The notes under the pieces were generated by a model. That model saw nothing but the letters and a program-made list of their open reading frames with translations. It was not told the origin of the DNA and searched no databases. From contig VSPV01000097.1 of assembly GCA_009775605.1 (NCBI GenBank), forward strand, positions 1-9,845: 9,845 nt of DNA, read 5' to 3'. Origin of the DNA: Paramuribaculum sp. (GTDB lineage: Bacteria > Bacteroidota > Bacteroidia > Bacteroidales > Muribaculaceae). This document shows positions 1 through 7,291 of this stretch, piece by piece. Within the stretch, counting starts at the first letter, position 1. Each line of letters starts with the position of its first letter. The position numbers and the translations under genes were made by a program.

Positions 1-338
1 CCGGGACGGATGCGGCTCAGAAAGAGCGATGCGGGGTCGGGGGCCTCAAGCGCCCGGGCGCGGGTGAGGCGGCTGTTTTCAAGCAGGGCCGGTGTGTGCA
101 TGGAAGCTTCTATCGCCTCGTTACGGCCCCGCAGGTAGCCGCGCTGCTCGGCCTCGGCCAGGAGAGCTTCGATGTCAGGGGCTTCCGGCGTCTCTTTGGA
201 TTCATGGCTCTCCGGGGCCTCGGCGGGAGCGGGGGCTTCTTCAGTAGCTTCCGGTTCCGGGGTGGTTTCGGGCTGAATCTCTTCGGCGCCCGTTTCTTCC
301 GAGGGAAGCTGAAGGAAGGGTTCTTCTGTGTTTTCCAT
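1..338 (-). CDS. Acidic hypothetical protein, C-terminus cut by window edge
   Basis: An open frame starts with ATG at 338 and runs leftwards without a stop for 112 codons to the window edge, so the 3' end is missing. I do not recognise a characterised family. Residues about 5-55 are very rich in Glu, Pro, Ala and Thr and look disordered. Residues about 55-78 (DIEALLAEAEQRGYLRGRNE) look helical with an Arg/Gly patch. The visible end reads LFLSRIRP, which vaguely resembles short conserved Bacteroidetes hypothetical proteins ending in a similar Arg/Pro motif; that is from memory and weak. There is no signal peptide or membrane segment, so it is probably cytoplasmic. It is divergent from the biotin ligase gene. 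A good Bacteroidetes -7 box lies upstream (371-380), which supports this frame over the overlapping minus-strand frame starting at 439. Function unknown. Confidence 0.65.
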   Translation of the reverse strand, partial: MENTEEPFLQLPSEETGAEEIQPETTPEPEATEEAPAPAEAPESHESKETPEAPDIEALLAEAEQRGYLRGRNEAIEASMHTPALLENSRLTRARALEAPDPASLFLSRIRP

Positions 339-370
339 AAAGTATTAAGTCTGATGTTTTGCGATTGTGA

Positions 371-380
371 GGCAAAGTTA
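371..380 (-). promoter_or_regulatory. Bacteroidetes -7 promoter box for the acidic hypothetical gene
   Basis: Read on the minus strand the sequence is TAACTTTGCC, an exact match to the Bacteroidetes primary sigma -7 consensus TAnnTTTG. It would place a transcription start near 367-369, about 30 nt before the ATG at 338. I see no TTTG at the expected 19-21 nt upstream. A TTG at 407-409 is too far, so this is a one-box prediction. Confidence 0.45.
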
Positions 381-462
381 GGGCTGCGGATTGGACGGAA
401 GAGTGTCAATCCGCATATATGCGTTGCATACGGAAGCAAAGAAAAAGTATTAATTTCGCGCT

Positions 463-1239
463 ATGAATTCAGAAATAACCCCTGTGTATATCCGGTTGGA
501 CGAAGTTGATTCGACCAACAACTGGCTGAAGGCCAATGGCGCCGCGTATGGTCACGGCACCGTGGTGACGGCCGCTGCCCAGACAGCCGGGCGCGGACAG
601 CGTGGCAACTCCTGGGAAAGCCAGCCGGGAGCCAACGTCACCATGTCCATGCTCATCGAGCCACGGGATGTTCCCGCGTCGCAGCAGTTTGCCGTGTCGG
701 AGGTAGTGTCTCTCGCAGTGGTGGATACTCTCCGGAAATTTTTGGGCGACGATGCTCCCGTGGCTGTGAAATGGCCAAACGATATCTACTGGAATGACAA
801 GAAAATATGCGGCATACTGATAGAGAACGTGCTGTGCGGCACGCGCATCCTGCGCTCAGTCGTAGGAATCGGTCTGAACGTGAACCAGCGTGAATTTCTC
901 AGCGATGCCCCCAATCCCGTCTCGATGTATCAGATAGCCGGGCATGAGTTTGACGTAGAGGAGGTGCTGCAAATTCTCTCGCAGAACATAATGGGGTATT
1001 GCGGCGAGTATCTTTCCTCTTCTGAAGGCATGGAGCACCCTCACGGCCTTTACATGCTCAATCTGTGGCGCCGCGAAGGGCTGCATCCCTACCGCGATAC
1101 CGCGACAGGACGCGGCTTTAAAGCACGCATTGCCGCCATTTCCCCCGAAGGAATGCTCTCCCTCGAAGAACCTGGCGGCAACACGGGAATCTACGCCTTC
1201 AAAGAAGTGAAGGCCCTGATAGAAGGCCGGGAATTATAA
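463..1239 (+). CDS. birA: Biotin--[acetyl-CoA-carboxylase] ligase, catalytic type without HTH
   Basis: Activates biotin as biotinyl-AMP and attaches it to the lysine of biotin carboxyl carrier proteins, in the cytoplasm. The 258-residue product carries the ligase signature: residues 40-58 QTAGRGQRGNSWESQPGAN (biotin/AMP loop), KWPNDIY at 103-109, and the following KICGILIEN with conserved Lys114. Residues about 215-255 fit the small SH3-like C-terminal domain. E. coli BirA is about 320 residues; the difference is the N-terminal winged helix, absent here because the protein starts almost directly on the catalytic fold (VDSTNNWL at 15-22). It should therefore be a pure enzyme and not a biotin operon repressor. 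The ATG at 463 is the natural start. No Shine-Dalgarno sequence precedes it, as usual in Bacteroidetes. The gene is monocistronic here and faces the nan-type operon end on. Confidence 0.93.
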   Translation: MNSEITPVYIRLDEVDSTNNWLKANGAAYGHGTVVTAAAQTAGRGQRGNSWESQPGANVTMSMLIEPRDVPASQQFAVSEVVSLAVVDTLRKFLGDDAPVAVKWPNDIYWNDKKICGILIENVLCGTRILRSVVGIGLNVNQREFLSDAPNPVSMYQIAGHEFDVEEVLQILSQNIMGYCGEYLSSSEGMEHPHGLYMLNLWRREGLHPYRDTATGRGFKARIAAISPEGMLSLEEPGGNTGIYAFKEVKALIEGREL

Positions 1240-1249
1240 GATTTAACCC
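1240..1249. other. Ten-base convergent gap between birA and the operon end
   Basis: Only ten AT-rich bases separate the two convergent stop codons. I see no strong GC hairpin with a T tract for either strand, so neither transcript has a recognisable intrinsic terminator here. Read-through into antisense of the neighbour, or factor-dependent ending, is likely. Confidence 0.5.
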
Positions 1250-2020
1250 TTACACCTTCCTGTAAAGATCCGGCTGGCAGAGGTCGCGTATCAGCGTGGC
1301 ATATTCCGAGGCCACAGCGCGGGCGAAAGCGGCCCCTTTCTCGGCCGTGGCCGAGCGCGGATCGCCTATGCCGGTGTCTTCGCTTACGCGGAGCCAGTTG
1401 CGCGGCACCCAAGCTTTTCCTGAAGTAAGTATCTCGGATTCGAATCCGCCGTGGTGGCCGTCGCCGGCCTCGCTGATATTCACCAGCTCAGGATGATAAT
1501 GCATCATCACGGATGTCTCCAGTTCGTCGGCATGGTCGTCGGGGTGCTCGAAATACTCGCGCGCCGGGGCGAGCTTGAACCATTCGCTGGTGGCCACGAG
1601 CATGTCGGGCATATCCACGCACAGGTCGTGGATCATGTTCTTGAACGAATTGCCGCCGTGGCCGTTCACGATCAGCACGCGGCGAATACCCTGGTGACGG
1701 AGCGACGAGAGCATGTCGGTGAGCACGGCACGCTGGGTGTCGTAACGGTAGTGTACACAGAATTTCAGGTCGCGCTGACCGGGATTCTGTGCGCCCAGCG
1801 CCACCGGAGGCATCACCATGCACCGCAGTCCGTAGCGTTCCAAGGCCTCGCGGGCGGCATCCACGGCTATGTCGTGGCTCAGAATCGCATCCGTGAGGTA
1901 AGGCAGATGCAGATTATGCGGCTCGGTGGCACCCCACGGAATCAGCGCCATGTCGTAGTGGAGCGCGCGTGCAGTGCCGTAGTTGCTCGTGGATAGATCT
2001 ATATCCTTGTTGAGTTTCAT
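1250..2020 (-). CDS. Creatininase-family amidohydrolase, last gene of sialic acid operon
   Basis: A 256-residue cytoplasmic protein with no signal peptide. It matches the creatininase fold: residues 27-44 read IPWGATEPHNLHLPYLTD, giving putative metal ligands Glu33, His35 and Asp44. NGHGGN at 119-124 supplies His121, and HADELETS at 163-170 matches the family's usual HAGE-ET motif. The family contains metal-dependent hydrolases of cyclic or small amides, including creatininase, formamidopyrimidine deformylase-type enzymes and the mycofactocin peptidase MftE. Sequence alone does not say which reaction this one performs. Its start codon lies one base after the stop codon of the esterase/mutarotase gene (TAA-T-ATG), so translation is almost certainly coupled. 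That ties it to sialic acid use, but its substrate there is unknown. Family call is firm; creatinine as substrate is unlikely given the context. Confidence 0.88.
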   Translation of the reverse strand: MKLNKDIDLSTSNYGTARALHYDMALIPWGATEPHNLHLPYLTDAILSHDIAVDAAREALERYGLRCMVMPPVALGAQNPGQRDLKFCVHYRYDTQRAVLTDMLSSLRHQGIRRVLIVNGHGGNSFKNMIHDLCVDMPDMLVATSEWFKLAPAREYFEHPDDHADELETSVMMHYHPELVNISEAGDGHHGGFESEILTSGKAWVPRNWLRVSEDTGIGDPRSATAEKGAAFARAVASEYATLIRDLCQPDLYRKV

Positions 2021-2021
2021 A

Positions 2022-5000
2022 TTACCGACGCGAATAATCGTAGGGAGAGATTATCATGAACTCGGCGGTGCGTATGCGGGGTTTCACTTCGCCGCCGTTG
2101 ATGTAGATGCGTCCCTTGGAGTCAGCGGCCGCGCCCGCTCCGGCACGTGCTGCGCCTTCCTGGCGGCCGAAGTCGCTCCATTTGCCCTTGCGGGGGTCGA
2201 AGATGAGCAGGTGGTCGTTGAAGCGGTACCATTCGGGTTCATGTGAAAGATAGTCGGGAGCCTGATTGCGCAGGGCCTCAAGGAACACGTCCTTGTTCAC
2301 GCCGCCTATTGTGGCGATTGTGCCTGTGGGAAGTGTAACGGCCACACCGCCGCCCAGACTCACTTTCTCACCATCCACGGTTTCGGGAGCCGGGAGGGGG
2401 CTCCATTTGTTGTTGGCAGGGTTGTAGCAAAGGCCGTCAAGTTCCAGTGAGGGTTCGTGGCCTTCGTGACGGCCGGCAAAGCCGCCCCAGAGATACAGCT
2501 TGCCGCCTGACGCTGCCATTACGGGCTGCACGCGCGGATTGCCGGGCATCGGTGCCAGTTCCTTCCAGCCGGTGCTGTCGGCGTCGAGGTCGAGGGCAAA
2601 CAGCCGGGTGGATGGCACGCCGTTGAAGTTGCCGCCGGCCACATAAACCGTGTGGCCTATCGCTGCCGCAGCCATGTTGTCGAGGGTGCCGGGGAGCGCG
2701 GGAAGGTCGGTGATTCGCGGAGTGAGTCCGTCGAGGCGCAGCATCCTCACGGCGTCGGTGGCTCCCTTGCCGTTGTCGCCGCCTATGAGCACGAGCGCGC
2801 TGTCAGTGGCGGCCGTGGCGCCGTAGGCCATGGTTTCCGGAAGGTTGCCTATCTTTTCCCAGCGGTTGTCGTCGGTCAGCACGTAGATGCCGCGGTAGAA
2901 ACGTTTCACTGAATTGGGCGCCATGGGGTGTTCGGGGAAATTGCATCCTCCGGCCACAATTACGCGGTCGGCGATCGCTCCGCAGAAAGGCGCCGATACT
3001 CCGGCGTCAAGTCCGGCCTCTATCTCGAGGGCGCCGGCGTTCTCTGCCTCTATTTCAAAGGTCGGAGAGGGAAGTCCGGCCTCGCTTACCAGATTGGGGC
3101 GCACGAACGATTCCCAGGCATATCTTACCACTGTGGGATTTTTCACATTCATATTATAGACTTTTATCTTGTTACCGATTATCTCGGCCCGGGCCGGTCT
3201 GAATGGGTCCGTGTCCGAGGCTATTTCAAAGTATCTCAGCGGTTTGCCGTCGAGCGATTTGGGAGCTGCCGACATTGTGATCCACACCGCTCCGTCGCGG
3301 CTGGAGGCAATCAGCGGTTCAGGTCCCGAGGCTTCTATTGCGCGGTGATATGTACGGCTGAGGGCCAGACGGGCCAGACGGTCGCCCACTGGAGCTTTGT
3401 CGTGGGGGTGTACGTCGAGGGAGTCGCCATGGTCGAGACTCACAGCCATCCCTATGTTGCCCACACGGTTGCGGAGCACCGTCTGCATGTTGCGGAATTC
3501 GCCCCATGACGGCCTTGACAGCGAGCTCAGCTGCACGAAGTTGAAGGGAAGGTCGCGCTTGCCGAAATATTCGCGCATATTGGCCACGAATGTCGGGAAG
3601 AGGGCCTCGTGGATTTCTATGTTATGCTCATTGCTTTCTCCCTGATACCAGATGATGCCGCGGACCGGAAACCGCTCGAGCGGCGAGATGGCCGTGGAGA
3701 AGAGATAGCTTGGCTCGTAGGGGTGACGCAGGTGCTTCTGGTCGCCTCCCATGTTCTGGATGGCGCGTCCGCGCACCCACGGCTGCACATAGTCGTTGCG
3801 GCTCCAGTCGTTGAGAAGCTCGGGCATGATCGCACGCAGTTTCTCCACGTCGATCCACGATTCTATGCCGGACCCCCCCACGGCGTTCTGGATTATGCCC
3901 ACGGGCACCCTGAGGCTGTCGCGCAGCTGACGGGCGAAGAAGTAGGCCACGGCCGACACGCCGGGGGTGACTTCCGGACTCGCGTCGTGCCAGCCTTTAG
4001 GCTCGAAATAGCGGAGGTCGTTGACGCGCTCCCGTATGGAGTCGGACCACGTGGTGTTGTCCGTGAGGGCTATCGGCTCCATCACGAAGAATCTCAGCAG
4101 AGAGTCGCCGCTGGCGGCTATGGCCTGCGGACCGCCGGTGGCGTCGCGGAGGGGGAAAGCCATGTTGCTCTGTCCGCTCGCCATCCACACCTCTCCGGCA
4201 AGGATGTCGCGCACGGTCACGGTGTCGCGGCCGTCGGTCACCGTCAGGGTGAGTTTACGGCCGTTGGCAACTAGCGGAAGGATCTTCACCTTCCAGAAAC
4301 CTTCGGCATCGGCGGTGGTGTGGTACGACCGTCCGCCGAGCCGCAGCGTGATTGCGGCTCCGGCATTGGCGCGCCCGTGGAGGGTGAGGTATTCATCGCG
4401 CTGAAGCACCATGCCGTCGCTCATCACCGGCGACAGCCTCAGCCCTCCGTAATCGCCCGTAATGGCTCCGTAGACGTAGCTTGCGAGCAGCTTCGCTCCT
4501 TCCTCGTTGGGGTGGATAGAGTCATGTATCAGGTTGTGACGGTCGTGAAGAGGGGTGTTGAAGTCTATCAGGGTGCATCCGCTTTCAGCGGCCACCTTGC
4601 TTATTTCCTCGCGGATTTTGTCGCGCCATACGCGCGTTCCGCTGCGGAATCGCCAGTGGCTTGAGAGCAGAGGCGAAAGATTGGCTATGTAGATGCGCAC
4701 GTCGGGGTTGATCTGGCGCAGGGTGTCGATAAGGCTCAGATAATCCGTCTTGAACGCACGGTTGAAGTAGGGCCAGTCGCGCGGGTCGGTGTCGTTGATT
4801 CCTAAGTGGATTATGGCTATGTCGGGCCGGAACTCCTTGGCTCTGGCCCACTCTTCCGAGGCCATGTAGGGATTGTGGCCGTTGTTGAGCAGTGTGGCGC
4901 CGGGGCGGCCGAAATTGCCCACCACATAGCCGTCGCCGAGCAGCCGGGCAAGCTGCGAGGGATAGGAATCTGTCGATGGGTCGGCGAGAGTGGAACCGTA

Positions 5001-5096
5001 GGTTATGCTGTTGCCTATGCATGCCACTTTCACCGGCTTCGCGGCTGCGAGGAGCACGGCAGTCATGGCTGTAAGCAGAACAAGGAGTCGTTTCAT
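2022..5096 (-). CDS. Secreted sialate O-acetylesterase (SGNH + SASA) fused to Kelch sialic acid mutarotase
   Basis: One uninterrupted 1024-codon frame with three modules after a signal peptide (residues 1-19, cut near AAA-KPV, no lipobox Cys), so periplasmic or exported. Module 1 (about 22-212) is an SGNH/GDSL hydrolase: IGNSITYG with Ser30, GIND at 99-102, and HDSIHP with Asp192/His195. Module 2 (about 218-680) is a sialate O-acetylesterase (SASA) domain: VWMASGQSNM with Ser310, IWYQGESN at 482-489, and DVHP with His562. Module 3 (about 695-1024) is a Kelch beta-propeller with repeated GG turns (VAGGCNFP at 713-720, then LIGGDN, VAGGNF, LWGGF, TIGGVN, INGGE). It resembles the permuted relatives of E. 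coli NanM/YjhT. Both esterase sites look intact. Two-domain NanS-type esterases are known in Tannerella and Bacteroides; the added mutarotase is the notable part. Expected role: remove O-acetyl groups and equilibrate sialic acid anomers before import. Confidence 0.9.
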   Translation of the reverse strand: MKRLLVLLTAMTAVLLAAAKPVKVACIGNSITYGSTLADPSTDSYPSQLARLLGDGYVVGNFGRPGATLLNNGHNPYMASEEWARAKEFRPDIAIIHLGINDTDPRDWPYFNRAFKTDYLSLIDTLRQINPDVRIYIANLSPLLSSHWRFRSGTRVWRDKIREEISKVAAESGCTLIDFNTPLHDRHNLIHDSIHPNEEGAKLLASYVYGAITGDYGGLRLSPVMSDGMVLQRDEYLTLHGRANAGAAITLRLGGRSYHTTADAEGFWKVKILPLVANGRKLTLTVTDGRDTVTVRDILAGEVWMASGQSNMAFPLRDATGGPQAIAASGDSLLRFFVMEPIALTDNTTWSDSIRERVNDLRYFEPKGWHDASPEVTPGVSAVAYFFARQLRDSLRVPVGIIQNAVGGSGIESWIDVEKLRAIMPELLNDWSRNDYVQPWVRGRAIQNMGGDQKHLRHPYEPSYLFSTAISPLERFPVRGIIWYQGESNEHNIEIHEALFPTFVANMREYFGKRDLPFNFVQLSSLSRPSWGEFRNMQTVLRNRVGNIGMAVSLDHGDSLDVHPHDKAPVGDRLARLALSRTYHRAIEASGPEPLIASSRDGAVWITMSAAPKSLDGKPLRYFEIASDTDPFRPARAEIIGNKIKVYNMNVKNPTVVRYAWESFVRPNLVSEAGLPSPTFEIEAENAGALEIEAGLDAGVSAPFCGAIADRVIVAGGCNFPEHPMAPNSVKRFYRGIYVLTDDNRWEKIGNLPETMAYGATAATDSALVLIGGDNGKGATDAVRMLRLDGLTPRITDLPALPGTLDNMAAAAIGHTVYVAGGNFNGVPSTRLFALDLDADSTGWKELAPMPGNPRVQPVMAASGGKLYLWGGFAGRHEGHEPSLELDGLCYNPANNKWSPLPAPETVDGEKVSLGGGVAVTLPTGTIATIGGVNKDVFLEALRNQAPDYLSHEPEWYRFNDHLLIFDPRKGKWSDFGRQEGAARAGAGAAADSKGRIYINGGEVKPRIRTAEFMIISPYDYSRR

Positions 5097-5112
5097 GGCT
5101 TGGAGGGTGGAA

Positions 5113-6309
5113 TCAGAGTTTCTTTAGAATATCGTCGATGAGCATCACGCTGCGCACCATCATGCGCGGGATGTGGAACGGGCCTTTGAACAGGTTGCCC
5201 TTGGCCGGCTGGGCCACGGTGCCGTCGCGGTGGAGATAACCGAACCATTCTCCGTAGGCGGGGTCGGGCAGATGCGAGTAAGTCCACTCGTCGATGAGGC
5301 GGTGACGCTCTATGTAGCGGTTGTCGCCGGTGGCCAGGTAGGCGTAGAGGGTGGCGATGATGGCCTCGGTCTGGGGCCACCAGAATTTCATGTCCTGTGA
5401 GTAGTCCTGGTTGGGGAAGCCCTTGCAGTCGCGGAAGTTGATTATGCCGCCGAATTCGTCGTCCCAGCCCCATTCCCAGCTCCAGTCGAGAATCTGCAGG
5501 GCGAGTTTCTCCAGGGCGGAATCGGAGCGGTGGCGCGCTTCCTCAAGCAGGAACCACGACGTCTCGATGCAGTGGCCGGGATTTATGGTGCGTCCGGCCA
5601 GTGTGTCAATCACTTCTCCGTCCATTCCGGTCATTTCAAGCAGGGCTTTGTATTCGGGGTGAACGAAGTAGGTGGCGAGGGCGTGAAGCGACTCGTCAAT
5701 CTGCTCGTCGATCACGGGGTCGGTGATGCCGGCGCGGCGCAGGCACGATGCCGTGTTGATGAGAATCATGGTTATGGAGTGGCCTCTCGCCTGGAGTGTG
5801 GGCTCATATTTGGACGGAAGCATCCCGGGGGTGGCTATGAAGCGGCGTATATCCTTGAAGAGATCCAGAGCCTTCCGGGCGTATGAGGCATCGCCGGTGG
5901 CTATGGAGTATTCGCTCATGGCTATGGCCGCGAAACACTCCGAGAACACATAGCGGCGCTTGCGCAGGGGCCGACCGTCGGCCGTAACCTCGAAGTACAT
6001 GCGGCCGTCGTTGCGGTCGAAGCAGTGGGCCTCTATGAAATCGAGGCAGCTGCGGGCCATGTCGAGGTACTCGGGACGCCGCTCGATGTTGTTGTAGGCA
6101 AACGAGTAGACGAACGCGCATCTTCCCTGAAACCATACCGATTTGGTGGTGTCCATGAGATTTCCGGCGCGGTCCACGCAGGTATATACTCCGCCGTTCA
6201 CGCGGTCGAGGCCGTGCTCGAGCCAGAACGGAAGTATATCTGTGGTGAGGCCGCTGGCATAGCGCTCGCGGCACTCCTGAAGGTATTCCTTGATTTGATT
6301 TTTGTCCAT
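5113..6309 (-). CDS. N-acylglucosamine 2-epimerase (AGE / renin-binding protein family)
   Basis: Interconverts N-acetylmannosamine and N-acetylglucosamine in the cytoplasm, taking over the lyase product. The 398-residue length is typical of the (alpha/alpha)6-barrel AGE family. Visible signatures are SVWFQGRCAF (57-66), RGHS (175-178), NPGHCIETSW with His246 (243-252), KFWWPQTEA near 310-320, and FHIPR with His379 near the C-terminus. The two histidines match the general acid/base pair of AGE enzymes. No signal peptide. It starts 10 bases after the lyase stop codon and ends 16 bases before the esterase/mutarotase start, so it sits inside the operon. In Bacteroides fragilis the equivalent gene has been called nanE, but it is unrelated to E. 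coli NanE (ManNAc-6-phosphate epimerase), so I leave the symbol empty. A mannose or cellobiose epimerase is possible by fold but unlikely next to a sialate lyase. Confidence 0.9.
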   Translation of the reverse strand: MDKNQIKEYLQECRERYASGLTTDILPFWLEHGLDRVNGGVYTCVDRAGNLMDTTKSVWFQGRCAFVYSFAYNNIERRPEYLDMARSCLDFIEAHCFDRNDGRMYFEVTADGRPLRKRRYVFSECFAAIAMSEYSIATGDASYARKALDLFKDIRRFIATPGMLPSKYEPTLQARGHSITMILINTASCLRRAGITDPVIDEQIDESLHALATYFVHPEYKALLEMTGMDGEVIDTLAGRTINPGHCIETSWFLLEEARHRSDSALEKLALQILDWSWEWGWDDEFGGIINFRDCKGFPNQDYSQDMKFWWPQTEAIIATLYAYLATGDNRYIERHRLIDEWTYSHLPDPAYGEWFGYLHRDGTVAQPAKGNLFKGPFHIPRMMVRSVMLIDDILKKL

Positions 6310-6319
6310 GGTGGAGGTA

Positions 6320-7243
6320 TCAGAATTTGTTGCAGCGGTCGAAGAACCCGATTTCCTCGAGTTCTTTCTTCATGGCTTTCTCTTCGTCGGCGGTCACGTT
6401 GCGGAACGGCGTGCGGTTGGGGCCGAGGTCAAGGCCTATGAGCTTCATGATGCGCTTTCCGCCCACGATGTTGCCGCGATAGCGGCATATCACGTTTATC
6501 ACCTCCTGCGAGAAGTTCTGGTGTTCGCGTGCGCCTTCCAGGTCGCCGCGGTTCCAGCAGTCGATTATGGCGGTGAGTTCGCGGCCGTTGTAATTGGTGG
6601 TACCGCCTATGCCTCCCTGGGCGCCCCCCATGGCGAGGCAGGGAAGAATGGTCTCGTCCTGGCCGTGGAGCATGTCGTATTTGCCGTCTTTGTACATGCG
6701 GCACTGATTGTATTCGTAGAGGCTCTCGAATGTGTATTTGATGCCCGCGAAGTTGGGCACGCGGCCGTCAACGGCCTTGAGCAGGTCAAGCATCGGCAGA
6801 TATGCGCCGTTGAAGGCCGGGATGTGGTAGTAATAGAACGGGAGTTCGGGAGCGCCGGAGGCTATTTCCTCTATGTATTTCACCAGTTCCTCTATGCGTC
6901 CTATCTTGGGGAAGGGAGGAGCCATGGCGCCGATGCCCCACGCTCCGACTTCGGCGGCGTGGCGGGCGAGTTCGCGGCTTGCGCGGGCGCAGCAGCTGCC
7001 CACGTGCACTATAACCTTGAATCCTTCGGGAGCGGCTTTCACCCAAGCCTCGGTGAGGCGTTTGCGTTCGTCGTCGGTGAGCATATAGCCCTCGCCCGAC
7101 GATCCGTTGATGAATACTCCTTTGAGTCCGTTTTTCTGAAGCATGGCGGCGTAGGCCGGTATGGGTTCGAGGTTCACGTCACCGTTGGCCAGGAAGGGGG
7201 TGAACGGCGCGTCTATGAGTCCTTTGATTTTTTCCATTGTCAT
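6320..7243 (-). CDS. nanA: N-acetylneuraminate lyase
   Basis: Cleaves N-acetylneuraminate to pyruvate and N-acetylmannosamine, the committing step of sialic acid breakdown. The 307-residue TIM-barrel protein belongs to the DapA/NanA class I aldolase superfamily. GSSGEG at 47-52 is the carboxylate-binding loop (GSTGE in E. coli). Tyr139 lies in YYYHIP (137-142), and the Schiff-base Lys169 lies in FAGIKYT. These correspond to Tyr137 and Lys165 of E. coli NanA. HGQDE and the GG-IGGTTNY stretch further on are also typical of lyases rather than of dihydrodipicolinate synthase. No signal peptide, so cytoplasmic. ATG at 7243 is taken as start; the ATG two codons later (7237) is equally possible. Gene order, second after the transporter and directly before the AGE epimerase, matches the lyase-epimerase-transporter set known as nanL/E/T in Bacteroides. 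Confidence 0.94.
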   Translation of the reverse strand: MTMEKIKGLIDAPFTPFLANGDVNLEPIPAYAAMLQKNGLKGVFINGSSGEGYMLTDDERKRLTEAWVKAAPEGFKVIVHVGSCCARASRELARHAAEVGAWGIGAMAPPFPKIGRIEELVKYIEEIASGAPELPFYYYHIPAFNGAYLPMLDLLKAVDGRVPNFAGIKYTFESLYEYNQCRMYKDGKYDMLHGQDETILPCLAMGGAQGGIGGTTNYNGRELTAIIDCWNRGDLEGAREHQNFSQEVINVICRYRGNIVGGKRIMKLIGLDLGPNRTPFRNVTADEEKAMKKELEEIGFFDRCNKF

Positions 7244-7291
7244 ATCGGGTATATTTAAGTCGTAAATTATCTATGGAGGTTTGTATAAAAT

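Noticed and set aside
110..439. 109-codon minus-strand frame starting at 439
   Set aside because: It overlaps the acidic protein in another frame, is Arg/Pro/Lys-rich like a shadow, and stops at 110. The frame from 338 stays open to the edge, has a fitting promoter box, and has protein-like composition in its second half.
424..458. Possible birA promoter (TTG at 424-426, TAATTTCG at 451-458)
   Set aside because: The -7 box has one mismatch, the spacing is 24 rather than 19-21, and the start site would fall on the ATG itself, requiring a leaderless message. Too weak to list.
1250..1265. Small hairpin TTACA-CCTTCC-TGTAA at the end of the creatininase-family gene
   Set aside because: Only five AT-rich pairs, inside the coding end and without a following T tract on either strand, so not a convincing terminator.
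3609..4274. 221-codon plus-strand frame inside the esterase/mutarotase gene, and similar ones at 1451-1996 and 2928-3509
   Set aside because: All lie wholly within genes with intact family motifs on the minus strand; they carry no motif, promoter or spacing that would support a gene.
6302..7258. 318-codon open frame on the plus strand opposite the lyase gene
   Set aside because: It is the mirror of nanA in a GC-rich gene with biased third positions. The translation has no recognisable domain and is rich in Ala, Val and His, as shadow frames are. The opposite strand has clear catalytic motifs.
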